Made by a program: the position numbers and the translations under genes. Positions 8,795-17,194 of a stretch of DNA of 60,957 bases are shown here, one piece after another. The notes beneath the pieces are model-generated. The model saw only the letters and a list, made by a program, of their open reading frames with translations, searched no databases and was not told where the DNA came from. Positions within the stretch are counted from its first letter, which is position 1, and every line of letters starts with the position of its first letter. Origin of the DNA: a bacterium. Lineage in GTDB: Bacteria; Acidobacteriota; Thermoanaerobaculia; Multivoradales; JAHEKO01. The stretch is from positions 1 through 60,957 of the forward strand of contig JAAENP010000139.1 of NCBI GenBank assembly GCA_024224155.1. The letters are read 5' to 3'.

Positions 8795-9438
8795 GGAAAC
8801 ACCTCGTCGAATGTCGTTTTGCGTGACACGGGATCGCCCGTCTCCGGGTTTGTGTTGATGAGCCGGAGCCCCAGCTTCTCCATCGTCGGCCAGGCCTCCC
8901 GGAGCCAGCGCTGCTGCCAGTCCATGTAGGGCTGGCTCGTCTTCCCTCCCTCGTACCAGTGGAGGCCCCTGTCCAGCCGCAGGTCAAAGCCCGCAAAGAC
9001 GAGCTCCCGAAAGCCGAGGTAGTGGGCCGCCTGGATCGCGCAGGCGACCACGCAGCACAGCACCCACCCCTTCCGGGCAAGGTCCGGCTCGAAGTGGTAG
9101 CCCTCCGCCCGTACGCGCTTCCAGATATGCGTCGTCGGGGTCATGGCTCCCTTGCAGGGGAAGGCCGTCAGCATCAGCCCGGCGGAGACCACCTCGTCCA
9201 GCCTCGGCCCGATCTCCCTCGTCAGGCCCGGGTCAACCATGACGTAGAAGTCCAGGGGAGCGCTCGTGATCCTCCGGTAGGTGCGGTTGGTCCCGATGAT
9301 CGCGCAGTCGGCCCGGAGCAGCACCTCCTCGGGCGGGCAGCTCGGCCCGTCGGCCACGATGAGACAGCGCTCCCCCAGTCGGCAGTCCTTGTAGATCAGC
9401 TCGAAGGCGTCCGGGTCGATGTTCGGGGTCTTCTGCAT
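8782..9438 (-). CDS. GxGPS-motif glycosyltransferase-like protein 3
   Basis: The 218-residue product shows the motif as CLIVADGPS (residues 25-33), with Asp in place of the usual Asn, then CAIIGTNRTY and a late VFAGFDLRLDRG motif. The start overlaps the sulfotransferase stop as TGATG, so translation is coupled. It is a paralogue of its neighbour and of 7525-8169. The changed motif residue may indicate a different donor or a weakened active site. Confidence 0.5.
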   Translation of the reverse strand: MQKTPNIDPDAFELIYKDCRLGERCLIVADGPSCPPEEVLLRADCAIIGTNRTYRRITSAPLDFYVMVDPGLTREIGPRLDEVVSAGLMLTAFPCKGAMTPTTHIWKRVRAEGYHFEPDLARKGWVLCCVVACAIQAAHYLGFRELVFAGFDLRLDRGLHWYEGGKTSQPYMDWQQRWLREAWPTMEKLGLRLINTNPETGDPVSRKTTFDEVFPCKS

Positions 9439-10082
9439 CACGCCGCCAGCTCCTCCACGTGGGGCCTCAGCTTCTCGGCCAGGGCCTCCTCCGAGATCCT
9501 TCCCTGCGAGAAGTCCACGACGACGACCGGGCACGGGAAGCTCCACCTCTTCGAGGGCGTCTGGTAGCTTCCGTCGATCACGGTCCGCATGTTGGTCTCC
9601 AGCTCCCAGTAGAACCGTCGCCAGTACTCCGGGTCGTGCGGCCTCCGGAACCGCGTCATGCTCCGCACGGTCGGCTCCTCCATCCGGAACGTCCTCACGA
9701 CCAGGCGCGGCGCCAGCATCTCCCAGTGCTCCCGCTTGGCTCGGGCCAGCCGCCACTGCTTCACCCCCACCAGGCCCGTGCATCCCTCGTGGACCCGACC
9801 GAACCTTTCCAGCCACGGCACGGTCCCAGGTCTGGAGGCCGCGAAGCGCTCCGTGACCCGCAGCAGCCCCCGCTCCTCGTATCCGCCCACCCTGTAGGGA
9901 TAGCCGCCCGCGACCATCTTCGTCGGCGGGTCGAAGTCGTGGGCCATACATACCCCCAGGAGCTCCTGGAGCACGTAGGCCGTGAAGCTCGTCCCGCTCC
10001 GTCCCGTCCCCACGACCACCACGTCCGGGTGCCTCAGCCCCGCGGCCTCCTGCGTTTCGCGTGCGGTTTCCGTGACTTTCAT
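9438..10082 (-). CDS. Sulfotransferase-like protein
   Basis: VVVVGTGRSGTSF at residues 21-33 is the PAPS 5'-phosphosulfate-binding loop of the P-loop sulfotransferase family (GTxRSGTS). A later RSMTRFRRP stretch could be the 3'-phosphate site. At 214 residues it is short but within range for carbohydrate sulfotransferases. Its start overlaps the previous stop (ATGA). The first 15 residues are encoded by a degenerate 11-bp DNA repeat array and look like an unstructured add-on. Predicted substrate: a sugar on a fibre or host surface. Confidence 0.65.
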   Translation of the reverse strand: MKVTETARETQEAAGLRHPDVVVVGTGRSGTSFTAYVLQELLGVCMAHDFDPPTKMVAGGYPYRVGGYEERGLLRVTERFAASRPGTVPWLERFGRVHEGCTGLVGVKQWRLARAKREHWEMLAPRLVVRTFRMEEPTVRSMTRFRRPHDPEYWRRFYWELETNMRTVIDGSYQTPSKRWSFPCPVVVVDFSQGRISEEALAEKLRPHVEELAA

Positions 10083-10150
10083 GCATCGCCCATGCGTTCG
10101 CCCTGCGTTTTTCCTGCGTTCGCCCTGCGTTTCGCGTGCGTTTCGTGCGA
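10051..10150. repeat. TGCGTTT array, copy 1
   Basis: About ten degenerate copies of TGCGTTTnnnn (mostly 11 or 9 bp apart) cover the junction of two coupled genes. They encode the C-terminus of the upstream methyltransferase and the first residues of the sulfotransferase. The same kind of array recurs near 25.8, 41.2 and 54.4 kb. Confidence 0.8.
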
Positions 10151-10897
10151 TGTCCGCACCGCAAGCACCTCCCACCAATCCGCGTCGCGGTCCGGTTCCA
10201 TCCGAAGCTCCCACCAGTCGTCGTAGGGGAAGCTCGAGGCCGGCACGTTGACCCTCTGGCCGTTCGGGTAGCTGTTCCGGTTCAGGTGGTAGAAGGCTCC
10301 CCCCTCCTCCATCACGTCCTCGATGATGTTGAAGTACTCCTCGACGATCTCCGGGGTCATCTCCGAGAGCGACGCCATGTTGAGCACCAGGTCGAACTCC
10401 TGGCCGTAGAGCATCAGGGTCTCGTCGTACCGGACGAACTCGAACGCTCCCTCCCCCGGGTAGAGCTCGCTCAGGTAGAGTCGTTGCATGTCCAAGCACG
10501 GCTGCCCGTCGACCAGGACGTACCTCTCGACCGGGCCGAGTTGTTCGTTCAGGGTCCGCGCCATCCCGCCGAAGCCCCCGCCTATCTCCAGCACCCTCGG
10601 TCGCTCGGGGGGCAGCCATAGCTGCGTGATTCGGTGCAGGTAGTAGGCCATCTTCAGCGACGTCGCGGTCACGAAGACGCCGAACCTCGTCCGCCCCTCC
10701 GGGTCTCCCACGAGGGAGTCCCGTCTCCACTCCATCGGCACGCCCTCGGCCTCGCATCGGTTCCAGAAGTAGTTGAGCTTGGGTACCCTGGTCTGTATCC
10801 CCCCCATCAGCTCCGCGTCCCGCCTGAAGCAGCGCCAGTCCGTTTTTCGGAAGGCCGCCTCCTTCTTCGCCCAGCAGCGATCCCAGTCGTGCCTCAT
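10079..10897 (-). CDS. Putative sugar O-methyltransferase 2
   Basis: The 272-residue protein has SAM motif I VLEIGGGFGGMA near residues 102-113, then YVLVDGQP, then a long C-terminal domain rich in Tyr and Trp. It is related to the product of 6631-7521. The last 20-odd residues (from THAKRR on) come from the DNA repeat array and are unlike any methyltransferase. ATGA overlaps occur at both ends of the gene. Confidence 0.62.
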   Translation of the reverse strand: MRHDWDRCWAKKEAAFRKTDWRCFRRDAELMGGIQTRVPKLNYFWNRCEAEGVPMEWRRDSLVGDPEGRTRFGVFVTATSLKMAYYLHRITQLWLPPERPRVLEIGGGFGGMARTLNEQLGPVERYVLVDGQPCLDMQRLYLSELYPGEGAFEFVRYDETLMLYGQEFDLVLNMASLSEMTPEIVEEYFNIIEDVMEEGGAFYHLNRNSYPNGQRVNVPASSFPYDDWWELRMEPDRDADWWEVLAVRTSHETHAKRRANAGKTQGERMGDA

Positions 10898-11526
10898 AGC
10901 GGGCTCGCGAAGGGGAAGCAGCGGACCGCCGAGTCCGCGTTCGCGTTGTATATCTCGATCCCCTGGTTGCGGCCCTCCCTCAGCCAGGCCGCCGTCTTTT
11001 CCCACCAGCGCCGATGATGGGCGCGGCTCCCCTTCACCTCGTCATGGTGGTGCCCCTCGTTGTCGTGCTCGTCGATCCCGAGCAGGAAGAACGTCTCGAT
11101 CCCCATGACCAGGCCGCACTGGAGCGCCACCCACGGCACGAACTTGGCCCACGTCCCCTCCCCCAGTTCGTGGTCGAAGCTCTCGTCCCGGGGAACGACC
11201 TTGCGCTTCAGGAAGCAGATCGGCACCTGGAGGGCCTTGCCCTGCGGTTGGGTTCTCCCCTTATGAAGGAAGCTCTCCAGCGTGAACATTCTCTCCACCC
11301 CCGGCACCTGACCCCTGGCAAAGTGCGTCCAGTGAGTATTGGCGATCGCGAAGTGGTAGGGCGAGACCACCTCCGTCCAGGACTTGTTGGTCCCGAACAG
11401 GAGGTGGCGGCGCCCGATCGACTCGAGGCGGCCCGTCCACTTCTTCAGGCTCGGCCCGTTGCCGAGAATGCAGGCCGACTCCCCGTGGTGGAGATCCTGG
11501 ACCTCCTCGATCTCAAATCGCCTCAT
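10894..11526 (-). CDS. GxGPS-motif glycosyltransferase-like protein 4
   Basis: This 210-residue paralogue opens with ACILGNGPSLKKW (residues 19-31), followed by LLFGTNKSW and a late FLLGIDEHDNEG motif. A His-rich HHHDE stretch near residue 168 is particular to this copy and might bind a metal. Start and stop both overlap neighbours as ATGA. The family call is DUF115/GT42-like; its partner enzymes are the neighbouring methyl- and sulfotransferases. Confidence 0.5.
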   Translation of the reverse strand: MRRFEIEEVQDLHHGESACILGNGPSLKKWTGRLESIGRRHLLFGTNKSWTEVVSPYHFAIANTHWTHFARGQVPGVERMFTLESFLHKGRTQPQGKALQVPICFLKRKVVPRDESFDHELGEGTWAKFVPWVALQCGLVMGIETFFLLGIDEHDNEGHHHDEVKGSRAHHRRWWEKTAAWLREGRNQGIEIYNANADSAVRCFPFASPL

Positions 11527-11738
11527 CCTCTCCGGGGCGGCGCTGGGATGACGATCACGGAGCGCTCGGCGTCCCTCGCCCGCTTGAGAAGCTCCTTCTT
11601 GATCTCCATCAGCTCGTTCTTTCGCTGAATGTGGGCGCTCACCGCCTGCTGGAGGCGCACGATGTTGGCGTCCTCGTTCTGCATCGCCACCTCGATGTCC
11701 TCCAGCGAGTAGGTCTTCTGCATCCTGCTCTCTGCCAC
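11523..11738 (-). CDS. Small coiled-coil protein
   Basis: A GTG start at 11738 follows GGGAGGACAA, giving 71 residues. The central part is a heptad-rich helix (NEDANIVRLQQAVSAHI, then ELMEIKKELLKRA) and the end is Pro/Arg-rich. It sits between a large fibre gene and the glycan cassette and overlaps the latter by 4 nt. It may be a fibre chaperone or oligomerisation factor, an inference from position only. Confidence 0.5.
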   Translation of the reverse strand: MAESRMQKTYSLEDIEVAMQNEDANIVRLQQAVSAHIQRKNELMEIKKELLKRARDAERSVIVIPAPPRRG

Positions 11739-11748
11739 TTGTCCTCCC

Positions 11749-14181
11749 TTAGAAAGCGTCCTTGATCGTATCATCGATCCGGGAGGCCGCGACGGTCAAT
11801 CCGTTCGAGCCGATGCTGATGTTCGTGGACTGGTAGGGCTCGATCGGGCTCGCGCCGCTGGAGTACCGCACCCGCGCCAGCACCTGGATCGTGGTGCTGT
11901 AGGTCAGCGTGTTGCTCAGCTCGGTGGCCGTCGCCACTCCGTCCACGTAGGGCACGTAGGCCGTGTCCTCCGCCCCGTTGTAGGCCCGGACCAGGGTGTG
12001 GATCGAGTAGGTGTCCCCGCTCTCCCACTGGCCATCGCCGTTCTGCTCCACCAGGTCGACCGTCACGTTCTCGCCGTCGATGATGCCCGTGATGACCCAG
12101 ATGTCGGTCGAGGTGTCGTTGTAGATCAGGTCCCCGATCTCCACGTCGTCCACGTGGACGAACTCCGCGGCGGAGTCCGTGAGCTGCGTGGTGCTCGTGC
12201 CCCCGGTGTGGCTCCCGTGTATCTCCGTCAGGAGGGTGAACGTCGAGCCGGTCCACGAGGCATATCGGTACCGGTCCTCGATCCCCGCGCTCACGTCGAC
12301 GCATCGGATCACCCCGGCAGCCGGATAGTCTGAATCGATGGCGGCGTCCACCACGATGTCCGGGTCGCCGAGGTTGTTCGCGGCGGCCAGCCCGTGCTGG
12401 TCCTTGACCAGGCTCGTCAGCCCCGCTCCCGTGACCTCCGCGATGAAACCACGATCCCCAGCCACCAGGCCGGAGATGACAATGCTGACCACGTTCGGGG
12501 GCTGCTGCAGGACGCCCAGCGTGTCGGTGAGCTGGTAGTTCTTGGCGTCCCCGGCGGGCACGTTCAGGAGGCTGACCCCCCTGGCGCAGAAGAACACGCC
12601 GCCGGCAAACGTCCCGAACGGCGCGGCGGGCACGGCCACCACCGCCGAGGTGGTCTGGATCTCGGCGTTGCCCGTGCCGGTGTCGTCTATCTCCTCCCCG
12701 GCCACGAAGGTCCCCTTCACGTCCCGGAGGACCAGGTATCCCTCTTCTCCCGTGTCGTAGTCCGACGTGATTATCCCCGTGGCGCCGGACACGTGTCCGA
12801 CCAGCGTCTCCCCCTCCGTGAAGGCCGCGCCTTGGTGGATGTACCGCACCAGCAGCTCGCCGATCGCCGTGTAGAACTCGCCCGCGATGGTCTGGCCCCC
12901 ATCGTCGATGTCGGCGGTCCCTCCCCGGCGCGTGAGATGCTTCGTCCGCTCGTACACCTCAGAGAGATCCTGGGTGTTGCAGTCGATCTGAACCGAGTAG
13001 GGCCGGTTGCCGTTGCCGTTGTTGATGTCCTGGAGGACGTGGCCGAACGTGGCCACGATCGAGGTGTCCAGCGCCGGACCGGCGTTCGCCGGGGCGCCCG
13101 CATCGCAGTAAGAACCGGAGGTCTGCCCCACGACCCCCTCCGCCGCATCGAAGTCGGTCAGGTCCTTTCCGATCAGGTAGTAGGTCAGGACGGGAGATCC
13201 GACGGTCCCTCCGACCGCGGTCACGACCCCCTCCGCTCCGGAGTGCTCGCCGACTATCCTCTCCTCTGCGGTGAAGGTCACGGTGCCGTTGCTGCCCGTG
13301 AAGGTCCGGTTCCCCGTGGTGTTGTTCAGGTCGTCGCCCGAGGAAAGCGGGACGGCACTCCGGCCCCCGGCGCTGACCGTCAGGCTAAAATGCGAGTAGG
13401 TCTTGCTGTACTGGCGGCAGAACACCGTCAGCCTGGCGCCGTCGATCAGGCTGTCGACCTCCTTCACCTTCACCAGCACGTCGATGTGCCCGGCGGAGAC
13501 GTCCAGCACCTTCGTGAAGGTCGAGCTGCGGTTCCACCAGGAGGTCAGCTTCGTCTTGGAGCTGTCCCCGCCCATGAAGTCGGCCTCCTGCATGATGTAG
13601 ATCTCGGACAGATCCTCGATCGTGCCCAGCGTGTACCCGCAGGACCAGAGGGATTCGCCCGTGGCCCAGCCGTCGGTCGTCTCGGTCGTGAAGGCCGTAC
13701 TCGTGCTGGTGCAGCTCTCCGCGTCCTCGAACTGCGCGACGGAGGTGCTTCGGACCCACACGACCCGGCGGGTTGCGTCGGCGTACAAGATCACGCCGGT
13801 CGCCCCGGAGTGCTCCCCCGTCACCGTCTCGCCCCTGTCGGCGTTGGTCGGCGGGTCGGACGAGCCGGAGGTCCAGCGGAGCTGCGTCACCCCGGCGGCC
13901 CCGCTCTTGGTCCACCCCACCGAGGACATGGCGCCTCCGTAGAACGCCTTGTGCGACTCGTCGTCCATGAACCAGCCGTTGATCCAGGTGTAGTCGGTCG
14001 GGGTCGCGGCGCTGATCGGAACCGGGTCGTCCATCTGGGCCGGCTCGTCGAAGAGGTCCTGCAGGTAGGAGTACAGCTCGTTCGAGTGGTAGCGGCTGTC
14101 CGGGATCCCGTCCGTGAAGCCCCCCGTGTACTCCACGGTCTGCCGGGTGTAGTTGACGGTTATGTCATCAGCAATTGCCAT
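11749..14181 (-). CDS. Large phage appendage or tail protein
   Basis: The 810-residue protein has a helical N-terminus (residues 1-60), Trp-rich beta segments, and at least four repeats of a small beta module with the signature GEHSGATGV or GHVSGATGI (residues about 125, 310 and 465). That signature recurs in phage head-tail and fibre proteins. A DUF-type Ig-like region precedes the C-terminus, which ends IDDTIKDAF, the same ending type as the next gene upstream. GGAGG lies seven bases before the ATG at 14181. Confidence 0.62.
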   Translation of the reverse strand: MAIADDITVNYTRQTVEYTGGFTDGIPDSRYHSNELYSYLQDLFDEPAQMDDPVPISAATPTDYTWINGWFMDDESHKAFYGGAMSSVGWTKSGAAGVTQLRWTSGSSDPPTNADRGETVTGEHSGATGVILYADATRRVVWVRSTSVAQFEDAESCTSTSTAFTTETTDGWATGESLWSCGYTLGTIEDLSEIYIMQEADFMGGDSSKTKLTSWWNRSSTFTKVLDVSAGHIDVLVKVKEVDSLIDGARLTVFCRQYSKTYSHFSLTVSAGGRSAVPLSSGDDLNNTTGNRTFTGSNGTVTFTAEERIVGEHSGAEGVVTAVGGTVGSPVLTYYLIGKDLTDFDAAEGVVGQTSGSYCDAGAPANAGPALDTSIVATFGHVLQDINNGNGNRPYSVQIDCNTQDLSEVYERTKHLTRRGGTADIDDGGQTIAGEFYTAIGELLVRYIHQGAAFTEGETLVGHVSGATGIITSDYDTGEEGYLVLRDVKGTFVAGEEIDDTGTGNAEIQTTSAVVAVPAAPFGTFAGGVFFCARGVSLLNVPAGDAKNYQLTDTLGVLQQPPNVVSIVISGLVAGDRGFIAEVTGAGLTSLVKDQHGLAAANNLGDPDIVVDAAIDSDYPAAGVIRCVDVSAGIEDRYRYASWTGSTFTLLTEIHGSHTGGTSTTQLTDSAAEFVHVDDVEIGDLIYNDTSTDIWVITGIIDGENVTVDLVEQNGDGQWESGDTYSIHTLVRAYNGAEDTAYVPYVDGVATATELSNTLTYSTTIQVLARVRYSSGASPIEPYQSTNISIGSNGLTVAASRIDDTIKDAF

Positions 14182-14213
14182 TCTTCTTTCCTCCTATTAA
14201 GACGCCTTCAGAC

Positions 14214-15848
14214 CTAGAACGCGTCGGCCAGGGTGTTCTCGATCAGGCGCACGTTCAGCGTGAACCCGCTCGCTGTGATGGTCCCCGTTCCGTTGAAGGG
14301 GAAGTACTTTGTCGCCCCCGTCGAGGACTTGCGAACTCGAATATAGATGTCCGTGTCGGCGGTATAGTTGAGGCTGGTCGACGCCTCCCCGTGGGGGTCC
14401 GTATCCTGGTTCATGACCTCGGAGTCGTCGCTGACCTCGTACACCGCCACCTGCGCCGTCTCGACCGGATCTCCTTCCTCGTCCGTCACGACGACGTTCA
14501 CGTCCACCGAATTTTGGATTACAACGGTTGCGCCTGCGCTCTTGTAGCTCACGTTCCCGGTCACGTTGGACAGGTTGATCGTCACCGTTCCGCTTAAACG
14601 CTTCACGTGGAGCGTGGAGTCGTTCTCCCCGTTATCGGCGTGGAAGCCCGAGAAGTCGATGTCCCTCAGGGTCATCTCGGTCGGCGTGGCCGTCCCGAAC
14701 TCGATGGCGTGGTGGGCGTTCGCTCCCTTCGAGAACGTCATCCCGTCCAGGTTGCCGTCCGGGTCCAGGTTGCCGTTCCACACGAGCCCGGACGTGTCGG
14801 CCGCCACGGCCGGCGTGAGTACCTGAGTGCCGGTGAAGTCGGCGTCACCGCTGATCGTCATCGCAAGGCACGTGTCGAGGATGTTGTCGGTGAACTCGCC
14901 GTCGGAGGCCGTCCCCGCCCCGCAGCCCGTGAACTTACTCTGCCTCACCCATCGGTTTGCCGAGTCCGAAGGCATGGGGATCGCGTCGGCCCCGTTGAAC
15001 GCGCAGCCGGTGATCTTGAATGTGTTCGGCGTCCCGGTGAAGATGAAGGCGTCTTGCGGGAAGTTCCAGCCGAAGGTCATCGCGGTCCAGGTGATGTTGG
15101 TCGTGCCGCCGGAACTGAAGACCAGCCCGGTGATGTGGTCCTCGTTCGCCCCCTTGAACGACAGCGATTTGTTGTTCTCGTTGACGGTCGTCGTCCCCGT
15201 CCCGCCGTAGCGAAGTTGCCCCGCTGCCTGGAAAGCCGTGGCACCCACCTGGGACATCAGTCCAAAATCCAGCACCTTATCACGAGCAACAAAGTCCTCC
15301 AGCGTGACCGTGTCCGCCGCCGCCTCCATCCAGTTGCCCGACCCGATGATGTCCCAACCGCACACCTTGATGTTATTGCCGCTGCCGTTGTCTGACCGAA
15401 GCGAAATGGTGTCGATGTCAGCCGGGGTAGGCGTTCCGCTGTTCGTGATGTGGGCTTCAGGAGACGGCGTAGGCCATACGCGGCACGCGAACCAACCGCC
15501 GACATTTAACACAATCAACTCAGGAAGAAAATCGTAGTCGACCCAATCCCCTCCATCCTCGACACGAATGCTCCAATAGTCGATGTAGCCCATCTCTGTA
15601 GGACCGGAGAGCCACGTCCAAAACGTCAGCGCCTTGTCCGTCAAGTTGATGTTGATAGCATCTTCCCAATATCCGGCCTTTCCGCTTGGAATCTCAGACT
15701 CCATGCAGCCGGTTCCCTCGCGCCACATCTGAGGGATACTGCCCGATTGGTTGTCCTTCGGGTCAGAGAAGTCGCCTTGACCGGACCAATCGCCTTTGGC
15801 CTCGCACGTATTGTGAGCGGTATAGTCGTCGTCCCAGGTGATCGCCAT
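14214..15848 (-). CDS. Tail fibre / receptor-binding-like protein, beta-helix
   Basis: The 544-residue protein starts with a lectin-like Trp-rich region, then long Asn/Thr/Gly strands (residues 190-430) typical of right-handed beta-helices. Next comes an Ig-like or carboxypeptidase-regulatory-like domain (VVVTDEEGDPVETAQVAVY, residues 450-500), then a short end IENTLADAF. The start overlaps the upstream stop as TGATG. The plain reading is a receptor-binding or depolymerase-like fibre; no catalytic motif is visible. Confidence 0.6.
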   Translation of the reverse strand: MAITWDDDYTAHNTCEAKGDWSGQGDFSDPKDNQSGSIPQMWREGTGCMESEIPSGKAGYWEDAININLTDKALTFWTWLSGPTEMGYIDYWSIRVEDGGDWVDYDFLPELIVLNVGGWFACRVWPTPSPEAHITNSGTPTPADIDTISLRSDNGSGNNIKVCGWDIIGSGNWMEAAADTVTLEDFVARDKVLDFGLMSQVGATAFQAAGQLRYGGTGTTTVNENNKSLSFKGANEDHITGLVFSSGGTTNITWTAMTFGWNFPQDAFIFTGTPNTFKITGCAFNGADAIPMPSDSANRWVRQSKFTGCGAGTASDGEFTDNILDTCLAMTISGDADFTGTQVLTPAVAADTSGLVWNGNLDPDGNLDGMTFSKGANAHHAIEFGTATPTEMTLRDIDFSGFHADNGENDSTLHVKRLSGTVTINLSNVTGNVSYKSAGATVVIQNSVDVNVVVTDEEGDPVETAQVAVYEVSDDSEVMNQDTDPHGEASTSLNYTADTDIYIRVRKSSTGATKYFPFNGTGTITASGFTLNVRLIENTLADAF

Positions 15849-16777
15849 CAGAGCACAACCTGTTCGTCGATGAAGGTTGCCATGCGCGTGTCTCTTTCCG
15901 TGTCGGGATCGGGATTCACGAGGTCGTCGTCCTTGCTCTGCGCGTGCCACGCGCAGGCGGACGCGATAGCGTCCTTGACCTCTTGATCGGTGAGTTCGTC
16001 AAAGCGATTGGCGTCAAGGTGGACCATGAGGGTGTCGTATGACGTCTCAGACTCGACGACGACGTTTACCCAATCGCTCGTGTGGTCGGCTACGCCTAGA
16101 TGTTGGAACATCTTTTTGATCGTGTAGACCTGTCTCGCCTTGAACGCCACGATGACCGCGCAGCAATCGCGAGCCGTCGTGAGCGACAGCGTGGCGCGGC
16201 AATTCCCCGTCGCCGTCAGAGTCTCGTAGGTCTCTTGAAGCGTGACGTTCGAGATGGCCGGAGCGCCCGCCGTCCCGATCCGCTGGCCGATGATATGGCC
16301 GAGGTTTGCGGTCGCTGGAGTGTCGGTGGTTGGTCCGTTGGCCGCGAATGCCGCGATGTGAATCGTGTCCGCTACCGTCGTCGTTTGTGCCGCCCCGGTC
16401 GCGGGAGTGGTCGTGCCGTCTTGCTCGGCTGAGCTCTCCACGTCCTTGGCGCCGGCTTCCGTGATCTGCGTGGCGAACATGGCCCTCTCGGTGATCTCTG
16501 AGGACCACGTTGCCACGATGTCGCGGGAGTTTGAGTGCCTGAGGTAACCCGCCTTCCACAGCGCGACGGTGATCCCGGTTCCGGGGTTGGCCTGCCTTTC
16601 TATCTCGGTCAATTCGCGCTTGCCGTACTTGACGGTCGTAGGCGCGCCAGCGGCGTTGTCGTAAGCGATGCCAACCACCAGGGTGGACCCCCAATCGCAG
16701 GTCACGCCCGTGATGGTAAGACTCGTCCCGCTAACCTTCGTGGCGTTCGTGCCTTTCGCCGTTCGTGTTTGCGCCAC
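15848..16777 (-). CDS. Putative appendage protein, beta-sandwich
   Basis: A GTG at 16777 behind a GGGGGGG stretch gives 309 residues. Residues 1-215 show the alternating Thr/Ala/Gly strand pattern seen in phage and bacterial surface proteins (LTITGVTCDWGSTLVVGIAY). The C-terminal 90 residues are a different, acidic domain. It is the first gene of the appendage operon, with a hairpin and promoter-like box upstream. No family is recognised with confidence. Confidence 0.5.
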   Translation of the reverse strand: MAQTRTAKGTNATKVSGTSLTITGVTCDWGSTLVVGIAYDNAAGAPTTVKYGKRELTEIERQANPGTGITVALWKAGYLRHSNSRDIVATWSSEITERAMFATQITEAGAKDVESSAEQDGTTTPATGAAQTTTVADTIHIAAFAANGPTTDTPATANLGHIIGQRIGTAGAPAISNVTLQETYETLTATGNCRATLSLTTARDCCAVIVAFKARQVYTIKKMFQHLGVADHTSDWVNVVVESETSYDTLMVHLDANRFDELTDQEVKDAIASACAWHAQSKDDDLVNPDPDTERDTRMATFIDEQVVL

Positions 16778-16873
16778 TATTCCCCCCCATTTTGAGCGTG
16801 GAGACTGACCCGGCTTCCGCGCAAGGCGGCGGACCCCACCCGCACCCGATTCGCGGTCTGCGCGATCGCCATG

Positions 16874-16908
16874 GCATAGGCTTGCCACAGAAACGGGCGT
16901 TCCGTCAA
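16874..16908 (-). promoter_or_regulatory. TTGACGG promoter-like box
   Basis: TTGACG at 16908-16903 with the following GAACG is identical to the box before the portal gene. The nearest -10-like element, TATGCC, is 23 bp away, too far for a classic sigma70 promoter. It may be an operator or a non-standard promoter for the appendage genes. Confidence 0.3.
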
Positions 16909-16935
16909 TGACTTTGATAAGAAAGGGGGGTTGGA

Positions 16936-16966
16936 GGCCGCGGGGGACGTGCCGCTCCCCGCGGCC
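16936..16966 (-). terminator. Strong hairpin, probable terminator
   Basis: GGCCGCGGGG pairs perfectly with CCCCGCGGCC around an 11-nt loop. No immediate T tract follows (TCCAACCCCCCTTTCTT), so it may need a factor. It is placed after the small-gene operon and before the appendage operon. Confidence 0.5.
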
Positions 16967-17101
16967 CGCGACGGGCTAGACGCCCGCTACCGGCTTCGAT
17001 CTAATATCATCCGAGGCAGGCCAGAGGGCAGATCTAGGACCCCCGGCTGCGTCGCACGTGCCGGTCGGCGACGAGGGGCATCCCCGCCGCCCGCGAAAGA
17101 C

Positions 17102-17194
17102 TCATAGCGGTGCCGTTCGTAGCGCAAGATAGGCGACGAGCGCGATCAGCGCCACCGCCGCCAGGACCACGATGGCCTGCGTCTTCTTGCTCAT
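17102..17194 (-). CDS. 30-residue single-span membrane peptide
   Basis: The ATG at 17194 overlaps the upstream stop (ATGA). The product is MSKKTQ, a 19-residue hydrophobic helix (AIVVLAAVALIALVAYLAL), then RTAPL, giving a positive-inside single span. Tiny phage membrane peptides can be lysis regulators, spanin-like subunits or host-enzyme modulators; nothing here picks one. Confidence 0.5.
   Translation of the reverse strand: MSKKTQAIVVLAAVALIALVAYLALRTAPL

Larger units (their letters stand above)
16778..17101. other. Intergenic regulatory stretch
   Basis: It holds a perfect 10-bp hairpin (16936-16966) and a TTGACGG box (16903-16908), plus a 23-codon frame (17034-17105) that overlaps the upstream stop as ATGA but has no ribosome site. 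I read it as the boundary between the small-gene operon and the appendage operon. Confidence 0.5.

Noticed and set aside
10079-10165. Array copy 1 as a recent insertion breaking the two enzymes
   Set aside because: Both frames stay open and coupled with intact catalytic motifs, so the array is tolerated rather than disruptive.
12394-14217. 607-codon plus-strand frame opposite the appendage gene
   Set aside because: Composition (Val/Leu/Arg/His/Gly runs) is typical of antisense shadow in GC-rich DNA; the minus frame has beta-module repeats and a good ribosome site.
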